From positions 1-64,000 of the forward strand of contig SFFL01000009.1 in NCBI GenBank assembly GCA_004557825.1: 64,000 bases of DNA. The letters run 5' to 3'. Source of the stretch: Bacteroidales bacterium (GTDB lineage Bacteria; Bacteroidota; Bacteroidia; Bacteroidales; Muribaculaceae). Shown one piece after another: positions 16,054 through 24,873 of the stretch (positions within the stretch are counted from its first letter, which is position 1; every line of letters starts with the position of its first letter). A program made the translations under genes and the position numbers. The notes beneath the pieces were generated by a model. That model was not told where the DNA came from and did no database searches. It saw only the letters and a list, made by a program, of their open reading frames with translations.

Positions 16054-18687
16054 TTAGCGGAGGATGAGCTTGGCGGGGCGCAGGCCGGGGGTGACGAGGA
16101 TGTAGGCACCGGGCACGGGGGCGAAGCGGCCGGCCGATACGGGGGCTACTTCCACGCCGGAGGCGGTGTAGAGGCGCGAACCGGGGGTGGCAATCACTTC
16201 ACCGCCGACGATGCGGTAGGTTGCGGCGGGCGCTTCGCCGAGGATGTCGGCGATGCCGCCGGAGGCCAGGTCGATGGTCTTTGTCTCCGACCAGTCGCTT
16301 TCGGCGAAGCTGGTGGCGTCGACGGGTACGGCTTTCACGCGCACGCGGTATTCAATGGCCTGCAGGCCGGTGAGAGTGTGGGTGAGACCGGTGATGCCCT
16401 CCACGGTGATGCGGTCGCCGCTGACGTTCTGCGCGGGAGCCTTGGCGGCTGTCGAACCGGTGGCGGCGGCGAGAGCTTCGTCGTATTCGCTGTCCTCGCA
16501 GTCGGGATAGCTGCCGGCGAATACGAGTGCGGAGTAGAGGAAGATGCGCTTGGCCGAAGCCACGGTGGCAATCTTCATCGAGTATTTGGCGTTGTCGTTC
16601 AGACCGTTGAAGGCTGCCGAGTAGTAAGCGGCGCCTTGTGTGGTTTCAAACCGCTGAGAGGCCACTTCGTTGCCGGAGGCATCGAGCAGCGAGAGGGTGA
16701 AGTTTACGTTGGCATCGTTGCTGTAGCTCTCGGCGTTGGCCACGAGGGTGATGCTGCCGTCGGCGGGGGAAATCGACGCGGGGGAAATCAGGGCGCCGAT
16801 GTTGTTGCGGCTGCCCAGACGAGTGCGGTTGCTTTCGGTGCCAACGTATCCCTCTGTATCCCAGTCGCTTTTGTTCTTAGTGAAGTCGTGAGCCAGGGAT
16901 GCTGCGGGCAGACCGGAGGATGCGGGCCATACCTGCAGGGTGTAGGTGGCGTCGTCGCCGTTTTCGGCAGCCCAGGTGGCGGTGAGCGAACCGGCCTCAG
17001 CGCCGCCTGTGAGGGTGCTGAGCGATGGGGTGACGAGTGAAGGAAGTGCCTGACGGTCAACCCAGAAGCTTACTATGCCGGTGGCCTCTTCGCGCTCGAT
17101 TTCGGTGACGGGCTGATGCAGCCTTGAGCCGCTGAAGGTTTTGGCCGCGGGGGTGGAATTGTCGGTGAATTCGTGGGCATAGCTCTTGGGCCAGAGGTCG
17201 CCTTTGAGGGCGGAAGTGCCGATTATGCTGCTGGGAGTGAGGGTGTTGTCGGCCGGCACTGGCGACATACGCTGGAACGATACAGTGTTGTTCACCTCAT
17301 TATCCTTCCAAACCTGACGGTCGTAGGTGACGTGGGTGATGAGCATACCGTCCTCGGCGATGAACTCATCCCATCCCTTGCGGGCACGGTTCTCGAAGAT
17401 GAAGTATTCATCGTTGTCGGCCTCGTTGACCAGCACCACGGCCTTGCTCTGCGGGTCGTTGGGGTCGCTGAGCACCGGCAGGGAGTATTTGGTGTTGGGC
17501 TTGCCCACTTCCAGGTCGATCCAGCCCATAAATGCCTTTTCGTAAGCCGAGTAGCCGATGGGGGTGTAGCCATCGTCGTTGTAGGAGCCGTAGTCCATCA
17601 GCGACCAGGCGTCCATACCGTATGCGCTGTTGTAGACAGTGGTGTAGAAGTCGGGCAGACCGAGGCAGTGAGAGAATTCGTGGCAGAAAGTGCCGATGCC
17701 GTCGATCTGAGTCGGATCCTCGCCGTTAAGCTCGTTGAATACGGCAAACTCGTTGATTTTTACGCCGTTGAGTGAGAAGATTTTTTCGCCGCTGCCCACC
17801 ATATTCCACATACAGGGCCACACGGCCTGGTTGTCACCGCTGGAGTTCTGGCCGGTGCCGGCATACATCACGATTACCACGTCGGCATAGCCGTCGCCAT
17901 CGTTGTCGTAGTTGGAGAAGTCCACATCGTTTTTAGCCAGCTGGCAGCCCTCTTTCACCATTGCGCCGGTTTTTTCATCGTTGCCGTATGAATCTGTACC
18001 GCCGTAATATTTGCGGTTTTGGGAGAGGGTGTAGGGGCCGAAGAATTCAAACTGCGGCTCGTATTTGCCCAGCGACTGGTCTTTGAAGTACTGCCTTACG
18101 CTCTTGGGGCCGTTGGCGCAGAAATCGCTGATGGTCTCCTTGGCGTTGGCGCCGTCGCGGAATTTGATGTCGGTATACTGCACCAGGATGACGGGAATCT
18201 TGGGGGTACCTATGTGGCCCACAGCGCCTTCGTTGGTCGACTCGATGTCGAGGGTTCTGCCGTTGAACGCGGCGCGAAGGGGCGCTTTTTTGGCGACAAG
18301 CTTACCCTCGGCGATGGCCTGAAGCACGCGCGGGGCTGATGCGCGGCGCACATTGTAGTCGATTTTGGCATTGTTAGCCTCGATGAATTTCAGCTCCTGG
18401 GGGGTGCGGAGCGCGGCCTCGTGCACATACACGGGCTGCGCCTCGGCGGTGCCGGGGTAGATGGCGTGCCCCTCCGGGGTGATGGCTACCATCAGACCGT
18501 CGGAGGTGATGTAGGAGTGGAAGCGCTCGTCGCCCGTCAGGGTCACGGTCACGGTAGTGCCGTCGGGCTGGGTGAGGGTGCGTGAGATGCGCTTTGCGGG
18601 CACAGCCAAAGCTGTGGAGGCCGAAAGGAAGATGAATGTGGCGGCAAGAAAGCCTTTGCGAATAGCCGTGAAGGTGAGCTTTTTCAT
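16054..18687 (-). CDS. Secreted M6-family metalloprotease
   Basis: An 877-residue exported zinc protease. It has a signal peptide, a propeptide-like region (30-140) and an M6 catalytic domain in which His336, Glu337 and His340 of HEFSHCLGLPD form the zinc site. This is followed by the DAWSLMDYG Met-turn region. After it come an FN3-like segment and a jelly-roll-like region (about 550-800). The last 45 residues (GSRLYTASGVEV then GAYILVTPGLRPAKLILR) have the spacing of a type IX-style C-terminal sorting domain, which is suggestive only. M6 enzymes include immune inhibitor A; here the target is unknown. Confidence 0.88.
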   Translation of the reverse strand: MKKLTFTAIRKGFLAATFIFLSASTALAVPAKRISRTLTQPDGTTVTVTLTGDERFHSYITSDGLMVAITPEGHAIYPGTAEAQPVYVHEAALRTPQELKFIEANNAKIDYNVRRASAPRVLQAIAEGKLVAKKAPLRAAFNGRTLDIESTNEGAVGHIGTPKIPVILVQYTDIKFRDGANAKETISDFCANGPKSVRQYFKDQSLGKYEPQFEFFGPYTLSQNRKYYGGTDSYGNDEKTGAMVKEGCQLAKNDVDFSNYDNDGDGYADVVIVMYAGTGQNSSGDNQAVWPCMWNMVGSGEKIFSLNGVKINEFAVFNELNGEDPTQIDGIGTFCHEFSHCLGLPDFYTTVYNSAYGMDAWSLMDYGSYNDDGYTPIGYSAYEKAFMGWIDLEVGKPNTKYSLPVLSDPNDPQSKAVVLVNEADNDEYFIFENRARKGWDEFIAEDGMLITHVTYDRQVWKDNEVNNTVSFQRMSPVPADNTLTPSSIIGTSALKGDLWPKSYAHEFTDNSTPAAKTFSGSRLHQPVTEIEREEATGIVSFWVDRQALPSLVTPSLSTLTGGAEAGSLTATWAAENGDDATYTLQVWPASSGLPAASLAHDFTKNKSDWDTEGYVGTESNRTRLGSRNNIGALISPASISPADGSITLVANAESYSNDANVNFTLSLLDASGNEVASQRFETTQGAAYYSAAFNGLNDNAKYSMKIATVASAKRIFLYSALVFAGSYPDCEDSEYDEALAAATGSTAAKAPAQNVSGDRITVEGITGLTHTLTGLQAIEYRVRVKAVPVDATSFAESDWSETKTIDLASGGIADILGEAPAATYRIVGGEVIATPGSRLYTASGVEVAPVSAGRFAPVPGAYILVTPGLRPAKLILR

Positions 18688-18798
18688 TAGAGAGTTTTTA
18701 AAATCTTTAGTGCAGCGGCGACCCGGAAGCGGGGGCTGCCGAAGGCCTTGCTGCAGCGGTAACGTGATTTATTGCATCCGCTCCGCTTTCATAGCCGA

Positions 18799-18882
18799 GG
18801 GCTTTTAGCCTTGCGCTTTGCGGGGGCTTTGCAGCTGAGGAGCGCCTGGGGCTTTTGGCCTTGCGCTTTGCCGGGGCTTTTG
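18799..18882. repeat. Imperfect direct repeat, 50-bp spacing
   Basis: GGGCTTTTAGCCTTGCGC at about 18799 recurs as GGGCTTTTGGCCTTGCGC at about 18849, with GGGGCTTT following both. It lies in the untranslated region ahead of the protease gene. Confidence 0.75.
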
Positions 18883-18898
18883 AAAAGGGAGCTAACTG

Positions 18899-18930
18899 CA
18901 AAATTATGAAAAAACTTCGGGAATTGCAAG
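18899..18930 (-). promoter_or_regulatory. Likely promoter of the M6 protease gene
   Basis: On the minus strand CTTG (18930-18927) is followed after exactly 20 nt by TAATTTTG (18906-18899), which fits TTTG-N20-TAnnTTTG with one change. The leader would be about 200 nt and contains the direct repeat at 18799-18882. Confidence 0.55.
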
Positions 18931-18957
18931 CCTTTGCGGCGCTTGCGGCAAGAATTG

Positions 18958-19001
18958 CGGCAAAATGGCCGCAAATGCCGCCGTTTGCCGCCATTTTGCC
19001 G
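18958..19001. repeat. Intergenic hairpin of CGGCAAAATGG arms
   Basis: CGGCAAAATGG (18958-18968) pairs perfectly with CCATTTTGCCG (18991-19001), with further near-pairing inside. No T-tract follows on the minus strand, so termination after the Fur gene is not proven. The rest of the gap 18688-19158 holds only the repeats listed. Confidence 0.7.
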
Positions 19002-19046
19002 ACAAAAAGCAGGTCTTAGATGGTAGATTGTGGATAGTAGATAGCA

Positions 19047-19091
19047 GGCCATGTGGGCGCGGCCGCGATATATCGCGCCCCTACAGCCGGG
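19047..19091. repeat. Family A palindrome (reverse, intergenic)
   Basis: GCGCGGCCGCGATATATCGC is followed by GCCCCTACAGCCGGG. It has the perfect core and lies downstream of the Fur-family gene. Confidence 0.92.
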
Positions 19092-19158
19092 CGGGGGCTG
19101 CGGCTCGGGAGCCGGGAGCCTGCTGGGGCGGGAAGCGGGAGCGGCGGGAGGCGGGGGA

Positions 19159-19578
19159 TTAGGAGCGGCGGGAGCAGGTGGGGCAGAGGCCTTTGATCAT
19201 ATAATTGACGGAGTGGGCGGTGAAGCCGTCGGGGATGGCTACCGGCGGGATGGGCACATCCTCCAGGCAGTAGGTTTCGTGGCAGCGTTCGCAGTAGAAG
19301 TGCACGTGCTGGTCGGCCGGGGAGTGGTCGCCGGAGGCGTGGCACAGCTCGTATTTGAGCGCGCGGGAGCCGTCCTCGATTACGTGCACCACATCTTTCT
19401 CGGCAAACAGCTCGAGCACGCGGAAGATGCTGGCTTTGTCGGGGGAGAAATCGAGGGCGGTTTCGAGGTCGGCGATGCTCAGTGGGCGGGAGGCTTTCTG
19501 CAGCTCGCGCATCACCAGGATGCGGTTGGCCGTAGGCTTTATCCCTTTGGCAGCCAGAATGCTATCGATATCGGTCAT
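19159..19578 (-). CDS. Fur-family metal-responsive repressor
   Basis: A 139-residue winged-helix regulator of the Fur/Zur/PerR family. The helix-turn-helix lies in the first 80 residues (KPTANRILVMRELQ, then SIADLETALDFSPDKASIFRVLELF). The dimerisation half holds the HVHFYCERCHETYC metal-binding stretch and a C-terminal CPTC pair, the four-Cys structural zinc site. It is the gene directly downstream of a Cu/Zn efflux permease on the same strand, so it probably controls that operon. A palindromic operator candidate lies ahead of the permease at 20962-20978. The metal sensed cannot be told from sequence; zinc or copper is suggested by context. Confidence 0.88.
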   Translation of the reverse strand: MTDIDSILAAKGIKPTANRILVMRELQKASRPLSIADLETALDFSPDKASIFRVLELFAEKDVVHVIEDGSRALKYELCHASGDHSPADQHVHFYCERCHETYCLEDVPIPPVAIPDGFTAHSVNYMIKGLCPTCSRRS

Positions 19579-19634
19579 AATTCAATGCGGAATGCAGAAA
19601 GGGAAATGCAGAATGCAGAATTAATTATGCATTA
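19579..19634. repeat. Family D repeat spanning the permease-Fur junction
   Basis: Units of ATGCGGAATGC, ATGCAGAATGC and ATTATGCATT fill the gap. The permease stop codon (TAA in AATGCATAATGC) is itself part of the repeat, and the Fur ATG directly abuts it. Confidence 0.82.
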
Positions 19635-20897
19635 TGCATTGTCAGTGGTGAAGCCGAGGTCTTCGATGGTGTGGCGCACGGCGGCGGGGTCGGGGGTGCC
19701 GACGATGGTGACTTTGCCGGTGGGGAGGTCGGCTTTGACCGATTCTACGCCCTGGAGTTTGCCTATGTTTTTCTCAACCATAGCTGTGCAGTGGTTGCAG
19801 CTCATACCTTTTACTTCGATAGTGAGGGTGGAATTATTCATTGCTTGGGGGTTATTTTCGGGGTTTTCTTCAAGGTTATGGTGGTGGTGCTTGTGGGGGT
19901 TGCGGCGGAGGAAGGCGTTGACCAGCAGGCCGATAAGCAGCATCGAGCAGATGGCGGGGAATATGCCGATTTCGGGGAGGCAGCAGGCTGCGGCGTGGCT
20001 CAGGGGCACGGTGAACCAGCTTGTGGGCATCAGATAGTCGATGCAGGCTCCGATGGCGATGGCGCCGAGGATGATGGTGCTTAGGTAGATGGCGGCAGCT
20101 TTCTTGCCCAAAGATTTGCGCACGATGATGATGGAGGCGAAGTTGGCGGCGGGTCCGGCCATCAGGAGCACGAAGGCGGCACCGGGGGTGAGCCCTTTGA
20201 GCATCAGCGACAGGGCGATGGGAATGGAGCCGGTGGAGCAGACATACATTGGCACGGCAATGATGACCACGGCGATCATCGACAGCAGGGGGTATTGGGC
20301 GAAGAAAGTGAAGAAGCCGTCGGGCACGAAGACGGTGATGGCGGCGGCCACTACCAGGCCGATCATCAGCCACTTGCCGATGTTCTGCACCATATCCACG
20401 AAGCCGTAGCGGAGGGCGCCGAGGAGGCGCTGGCCGAAGTTGCCGGCGGGCGCGGCGTCGATGGTGTCGACTTCGCGGTTCTGCTCGGATGGTTCGGGAC
20501 GGTCGGTGCGGTCGACGAGCATACCGCCGATGAAGGCGGTGACCAGTGCGGCCACGGGGCGGATGATGGCGAAGGCCGGTCCCAACAGCGAATAGGTGGC
20601 TGCAATGGAGTCGACGCCGGTCTGCGGGGTGGCGATGAGGAAGGAGGTGGCGGCACCGCGCGAGGCACCGTTGCGGCGCAGCGACACGGCCGTGGGGAGC
20701 ACGCCGCAGGAGCAGAGCGGCAGGGGGATGCCGATGAGCGCGGCTTTCAGTACCGACACCGGCCCGGGCAGTGCCAGGTGCTTGCGGTAGAAGCTTGCGG
20801 GCACGAAAGCGTAGAGCAATCCGGCCACAAGAAATCCCAGCAGCAGGTAAGGCGCCATCTCGGCGAGCATATTTATCAGTGAATACAGAAATTCCAT
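19632..20897 (-). CDS. SO_0444-type Cu/Zn efflux permease with HMA domain
   Basis: A 421-residue inner-membrane permease of the DUF318/ArsP-like family with about eight helices. It carries IPLPLCSCGVLPTAVSLRRNGAS in the first half and CSTGSIPIALSLMLKGLTPGAAFVLLMAGPAANF in the second, which are the paired conserved loops. A His-rich linker (HKHHHH) leads to a C-terminal heavy-metal-associated domain with MSCNHC. The start at 20897 (MEFLYSLINMLAEM) is used; the longer open frame upstream runs through the promoter and terminator of the neighbouring locus. It is followed by the Fur-family gene. Likely role: export of copper or zinc. Confidence 0.87.
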   Translation of the reverse strand: MEFLYSLINMLAEMAPYLLLGFLVAGLLYAFVPASFYRKHLALPGPVSVLKAALIGIPLPLCSCGVLPTAVSLRRNGASRGAATSFLIATPQTGVDSIAATYSLLGPAFAIIRPVAALVTAFIGGMLVDRTDRPEPSEQNREVDTIDAAPAGNFGQRLLGALRYGFVDMVQNIGKWLMIGLVVAAAITVFVPDGFFTFFAQYPLLSMIAVVIIAVPMYVCSTGSIPIALSLMLKGLTPGAAFVLLMAGPAANFASIIIVRKSLGKKAAAIYLSTIILGAIAIGACIDYLMPTSWFTVPLSHAAACCLPEIGIFPAICSMLLIGLLVNAFLRRNPHKHHHHNLEENPENNPQAMNNSTLTIEVKGMSCNHCTAMVEKNIGKLQGVESVKADLPTGKVTIVGTPDPAAVRHTIEDLGFTTDNA

Positions 20898-20914
20898 AAT
20901 GCTTTTTGATAATG

Positions 20915-20946
20915 CAAAGATAAACTCAATTTTTTCTTTCTGCAAA
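20915..20946 (-). promoter_or_regulatory. Promoter of the permease-Fur operon
   Basis: On the minus strand TTTG (20946-20943) is followed after exactly 20 nt by TATCTTTG (20922-20915). The TTTG is itself part of another TATCTTTG (20950-20943), so two overlapping promoters are possible. The leader to ATG 20897 would be only about 12 nt. Confidence 0.75.
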
Positions 20947-20961
20947 GATACTGAGGATTTC

Positions 20962-20978
20962 TTGCAACCTGGTTGCAA
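20962..20978. promoter_or_regulatory. Candidate metal-repressor operator
   Basis: TTGCAACC-T-GGTTGCAA is a perfect inverted repeat with 8-bp arms and a single central base, 12-16 bp upstream of the promoter boxes of the permease-Fur operon. The place and symmetry suit a Fur-family dimer; binding is inferred. Confidence 0.6.
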
Positions 20979-21014
20979 AAAAGGGAAGGGGCGCATCCGC
21001 GATGGATGCGCCCC
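20977..21014 (-). terminator. Rho-independent terminator of the ADP-ribose/ribose locus
   Basis: On the minus strand GGGGCGCATCC pairs perfectly with GGATGCGCCCC around a 5-nt loop, then a short spacer and six T residues (20982-20977). It follows the stop of the last lipoprotein gene and marks the likely end of the long operon. Confidence 0.8.
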
Positions 21015-21152
21015 CGGTAGTGGCCGCGGGAAAGGTGAACCCACATTCCCGTGCCGTGATATAACAATCTATATTACCCTTATTTACTTCAAATTTGCGA
21101 GGCGAGGCCTCGGGAGGCTTAGCCTCGGTGCGAGGCGAGGCTTCGGGGGAGT

Positions 21153-22151
21153 TTATTCGGTAACGTAGGTGTAGAAGAAGTTTTCGACATCTTCGCCGTA
21201 TTTCTTGTGCTCGGCAGTGACGGCGCCGTCGGCGTCGAGGTCGAAGGTGTAGGTTGAAGCGGTTTCGGAGTAATCCCACTGGATGGTGGCGTGGAGGTTG
21301 GCGGAGCCTTTGCCGAAGAGGCCGGTCTCAACGAGCCAGCGGCTTGCACCGATGCCTTCGGCTGTGGTGGCGTGCATACCGGAAACGTTGGGTGTGCTGG
21401 TGTAGGTGTGGAGCTTCCAAACGGTGTTGCCATCTTTGAGTTTGCTCCAGCGCATGATGTTGCCGTCCTGTACGTCGATGTTTACAGCAACTTTGCCGTT
21501 CTTGACGCACTGAATCATATAGCCGTCTTCATCGTAGGTGTATTCGCAAGTATCCCATTCGTCGGCAAATTTCTCTACCAGGCCCTTGTCGTTGAGGGTG
21601 ATGTGGTAATTGTTCTTGCCGGTGACTTCGATCTTGTTGCCGTCGTAGGCAAATACCCATTCGCGGTCGAGGTCGCCTTCACGGGTGCCGTCGGCGGTGC
21701 GGAAGATACGTTTCACTGTCCAGTCGTCGTTGTATTCATAGAACCACTTGTCCCAGTCGTCGGCGAATGTGTCGACATGGTAAACCTTAGCCACAACGAT
21801 CGGTGCGGTGGTCTTGAACTTGATTTCGGCCCATTCGGAGTCGGTGAAGAGCACCGATTCGGCGCGCGAAGCCTTTACACGGAGGGTATAGTCGGTGGAT
21901 GGTGTGAGGTCGGTCAGCTCGATCTTAGCCTCGGTGACGGTCTGCTCGGGGCCACCGTTGAGGGTGTAGATATAGCGGTTGGCGTTGTCGACATCTGCCC
22001 AGGTGATGGTGGCGTTGACGTCGGCAACTACGGGGGTGTCGAACACGGGAGCTGCCAGTGCATTGGTTTCAGGTGCGTCGGGGTCGTCGCTGCAGGAGGT
22101 GAAGCCTAATGCTGCCACACCGAGCGCCAGGAGAATGATTGATTTTTTCAT
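21153..22151 (-). CDS. Fibronectin type III lipoprotein
   Basis: A 332-residue predicted lipoprotein (lipobox FTSC, Cys20). Residues 35-115 form an FN3-like domain (WADVDNANRYIYTLNGG, LTPSTDYTLRVKASRA). The rest has YD-rich beta repeats such as WFYEYNDDWTVKRIF and CEYTYDEDGYMIQCV, typical of Bacteroidetes surface proteins. It is the last gene of the locus, 57 bp after the permease and just before a strong terminator. It may be a surface glycan- or nucleoside-binding protein, but nothing in the sequence names the ligand. Confidence 0.7.
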   Translation of the reverse strand: MKKSIILLALGVAALGFTSCSDDPDAPETNALAAPVFDTPVVADVNATITWADVDNANRYIYTLNGGPEQTVTEAKIELTDLTPSTDYTLRVKASRAESVLFTDSEWAEIKFKTTAPIVVAKVYHVDTFADDWDKWFYEYNDDWTVKRIFRTADGTREGDLDREWVFAYDGNKIEVTGKNNYHITLNDKGLVEKFADEWDTCEYTYDEDGYMIQCVKNGKVAVNIDVQDGNIMRWSKLKDGNTVWKLHTYTSTPNVSGMHATTAEGIGASRWLVETGLFGKGSANLHATIQWDYSETASTYTFDLDADGAVTAEHKKYGEDVENFFYTYVTE

Positions 22152-22208
22152 TGTTTTGGATTAGTGTATTGATTATTTAGGTTTAAGGTGAGAAAATCAG
22201 CGGGGGAA

Positions 22209-23249
22209 TCAGTTGCCGGCGATGACAATCAGCGCCAGACCGGCAATGAAGAAGGCGAACATGGCCGTGAGCAGGGAGTTGACGGTCTTGTTGGCGCCTT
22301 TGAATTCTTTCCATACGAATACGCCCCAGATGGCGGCGATCATAGGTGCGCCCTGGCCCAGTGCGTAGCTGATGGCGGGACCTGCCTCACCGGAGGCGAT
22401 GTAGCTGAAGGCTGTGCCCAGACCCCAGATTACGCCGCCGAGCATACCGCAGAGGTGTGTGCCGAGCGAGCCTTTGAAATAGGCTGAGTAGCTCACGGGT
22501 GCGCCCTGGAAGGGGAAGCGCATCACCAGAGTGTTGAAGAGGAAGTTGCTCAGGAGCACGCCCAGCGAGAAGATGAAGATAGCGGAGTAGGGGGTGAGCT
22601 TGCCTACGGCGGGGCTGGCGAAGTTCTCCACATCCATTCCTTTCACCACGAAGGCGTAGAAGAACGACATAAGGATGCCGGCCAGTGCTGCCAGGAGGAT
22701 GCCTTTGCGGTTGGCCGAGACGGCGTCGGAGGCGTTGCCGGCTTTCTCTGTGGATTCTTTTTTGGCTGCCTGGAGCTTGCCGGAGGCGATGCCGTTGCAG
22801 ATTACGGCCACAACCACCAGTGCTACGCCGGTGAAGAGCATCACTGGGTCACCTTTGGCGGCTTCGAGGTAGGTGTTGATTACGCCAAGCACCAGCGCGA
22901 TGCCTACGCCTAAGGGGAAGGCTACTGCCATACCGGCCAGCGATACGGAGGCCGACAGGAGAATGTTGGAGGCGTTGAAGATCACACCGCCGAGGATTAC
23001 CCACCAGATGCTGGAGGATGATGCCTGCTGGAGGTCTTCTACGAAGGGACGGCCTTCGGCGCCGTGGCTGCCCATAGTGAAGCCGAGCAGCAGTGTGAAG
23101 AGCACCATGCCAATCACATAATCCCAGTAGAAGAGTTCATATCGCCAGTTTTTCGAGACGAGTTTCTGGGTATTGCCCCAGGAGCCCCAGCAGATCATCG
23201 TAATCAGGCAGAATACGACGGCCAGGGTGTAGTTGGAAATGATAAACAT
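22209..23249 (-). CDS. GRP/DMT-type sugar permease (RusT-like)
   Basis: A 346-residue inner-membrane protein with ten hydrophobic segments and the glucose/ribose porter (GRP) features of the DMT superfamily: ITMICWGSWGNTQKL at the start, LAGMAVAFPLGVGIALVLG in the middle and ISYALGQGAPMIAAIWGVFVWKEF at the end. In Bacteroides rus loci a permease of this kind carries ribose into the cytoplasm. The place between esterase genes and the last lipoprotein of a ribokinase-containing locus supports ribose or a ribose-like product as substrate, by inference. Confidence 0.8.
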   Translation of the reverse strand: MFIISNYTLAVVFCLITMICWGSWGNTQKLVSKNWRYELFYWDYVIGMVLFTLLLGFTMGSHGAEGRPFVEDLQQASSSSIWWVILGGVIFNASNILLSASVSLAGMAVAFPLGVGIALVLGVINTYLEAAKGDPVMLFTGVALVVVAVICNGIASGKLQAAKKESTEKAGNASDAVSANRKGILLAALAGILMSFFYAFVVKGMDVENFASPAVGKLTPYSAIFIFSLGVLLSNFLFNTLVMRFPFQGAPVSYSAYFKGSLGTHLCGMLGGVIWGLGTAFSYIASGEAGPAISYALGQGAPMIAAIWGVFVWKEFKGANKTVNSLLTAMFAFFIAGLALIVIAGN

Positions 23250-23274
23250 AATATGATTTTTTTATAGGTGAGGC

Positions 23275-24873
23275 TTAGATGTGGATGCGGGCGTTGAGGT
23301 AGCGGAGCCATTCTTCCCAGTGGTCGAGAATGGGCGAGGAGGGGAGGATGCGGTATTTGTGGGAACGGTCGGATTGGCGGAGGAGGATGTGGAGGCGGCT
23401 GGCCAGGGGGTAGGAGGGGGAGTCGGGGGTCTGGACGATCCAGAGGCGGGGGTAGCGGCCGTGGCTGCAGATGATTTTTGCGGCTTCATCGGCCTGGGCT
23501 TCATTGCCTTGAGGGTGGTAGAGGATGGCGGCGGTGAAAAGGTTGGCGTCGCGGTGGAGAGAGTTGAAGCGGGAGATGGGCTCGTCGACGGCGAGGTAGG
23601 CGCGCATACGCTGCGACTGGCGCAGCTCGGGGCGAAGGGCTTCGATGGTTTGCGGGGTGTCTTCGGCGCCGAGGAAGCAGATGGCCAGGGGGGCGATGGC
23701 GCCGGTGGAAGCGAGGCTATCGGCGTTTTCGGCGAGGGCGCGGCGCAGGGGCGCGGGGATGGTGCCGCCTACGTAGAGCACGGGATATTTGCGGCGACTT
23801 TCGGGATTGGCTGAGGGGAGCCACAGCTCCGAGGCAGAGATCGCTTGCGGCTCGATGGAATCAGAGCTGTAGGGGCGCGATATATCGCGGCCGCTCCCGG
23901 ATGGAATATCATCGCCGATGACGCGGCCGCGATATATCGCGCCCATACAAGCCTCGGCGGCCTCCGGGGAGGAGGGATCGGGGGAGAAGAGGCGGAGGGC
24001 AGAGGGAAGGGCGGAATTCCAGCAATCGAAATCGTGGCCGCCGCCGCGCACGCGGTAGGTGTGGGGAATGTGGCGGTCGAGGAGGAGGCGGTGCAGCTCC
24101 TCATTGGATTCGGCAAGGGTGTTTTCGCGGTCACCGATGTCGATGAGCAGGCGCTGGCCAAAGGTGGAGGGGAGATTCTGGAGAATGTGATAGGGAGAGC
24201 GGGCGAGGTAGTAGGGGGTGAGGCGGTCGTTGCCGGTTTTGCCGGCGGCGCCGAAGGTGCGTCCCCACTGTTTGTCAAATTCTTCCTGCGGGCCTTCGGA
24301 AGTGAACTGCTCGTCGGTGCGGATGGAGGGGGAGAGGGCGGCGATGGCGCCGAAGCGGTCGGGGTGGCGCAGGCCGAGGGTGAGGGCGCCGAAGCCTCCC
24401 ATCGAGAATCCGCCGATGGAGGTGGTGGCGGCCGGGGTGTGGCCGGTGGCCTTATCGATGATGACGGGGAGGGTGCTTTCCACCCAGGGCATCAGTTCGG
24501 TAGTGAAGAATGATTCGTAGGGGAGGGAACCGTCGGCGGCGTCGGAATAGTAGCTGAGGTAGCCGTCGGGCATCACGATCACCATCGGGGCAATCTCGCC
24601 GGAGTCGACGAGGCGCTGCATGGTGCGGGCGATGTCGCCGTATTCGAGCCAGGAGGAGTTGTCGCCGCCAATGCCGTGGAGCATATACGCCACAGGATAG
24701 CGGAGGGAGTCGGCTCCCTGGGGGATGACCACCGACACGTTCACGTCGTGGCCGAGCAGCTGTGAGGGAACGGCCACGGCTTCGATTTCCACGGGGAGGT
24801 TCTGCGCGGCGAGGTTAGCGGCGCAGCCCGGCAGAAGGAGAAGTGTCAGTGATATTTTGCGAATCAGGTTCAT
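23275..24873 (-). CDS. Secreted esterase with degenerate second domain and palindrome pair
   Basis: A 532-residue exported alpha/beta hydrolase of the CE1/esterase-D type. The N-terminal domain (35-300) has the nucleophile in GGFSMGGFG, an acid in DIGDREN and the His in GGGHDFDCW. The C-terminal domain (about 340-530) ends with HKYRILPSSPILDHWEEWL, which mirrors HTYRVRGGGHDFDCWNSAL of the first domain but lacks the His, so it appears to be a catalytically dead duplicate. Two oppositely oriented family A palindromes encode the linker, residues 308-336. The start at 24873 overlaps the preceding stop (ATGA). The substrate is unknown; acyl groups on ribose or ADP-ribose-type molecules fit the context. 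Confidence 0.78.
   Translation of the reverse strand: MNLIRKISLTLLLLPGCAANLAAQNLPVEIEAVAVPSQLLGHDVNVSVVIPQGADSLRYPVAYMLHGIGGDNSSWLEYGDIARTMQRLVDSGEIAPMVIVMPDGYLSYYSDAADGSLPYESFFTTELMPWVESTLPVIIDKATGHTPAATTSIGGFSMGGFGALTLGLRHPDRFGAIAALSPSIRTDEQFTSEGPQEEFDKQWGRTFGAAGKTGNDRLTPYYLARSPYHILQNLPSTFGQRLLIDIGDRENTLAESNEELHRLLLDRHIPHTYRVRGGGHDFDCWNSALPSALRLFSPDPSSPEAAEACMGAIYRGRVIGDDIPSGSGRDISRPYSSDSIEPQAISASELWLPSANPESRRKYPVLYVGGTIPAPLRRALAENADSLASTGAIAPLAICFLGAEDTPQTIEALRPELRQSQRMRAYLAVDEPISRFNSLHRDANLFTAAILYHPQGNEAQADEAAKIICSHGRYPRLWIVQTPDSPSYPLASRLHILLRQSDRSHKYRILPSSPILDHWEEWLRYLNARIHI
23867..23904. repeat. Family A palindrome in esterase linker (forward)
   Basis: TAGGGGCGCGATATATCGCG then GCCGCTCCCGGATGG, the most complete form of the element. 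It is read in the gene, on the other strand, as SGRDISRPYS. Confidence 0.95.
23916..23953. repeat. Family A palindrome in esterase linker (reverse)
   Basis: GCGGCCGCGATATATCGCG then CCCATAC. It is read as MGAIYRGR. It faces the copy at 23867 with an 11-bp spacer, giving a head-to-head pair. Confidence 0.95.

Noticed and set aside
13935..16067. Long plus-strand frame of 710 codons opposite the glycosidase gene
   Set aside because: Gly/Val-rich antisense shadow without a signal or family motif.
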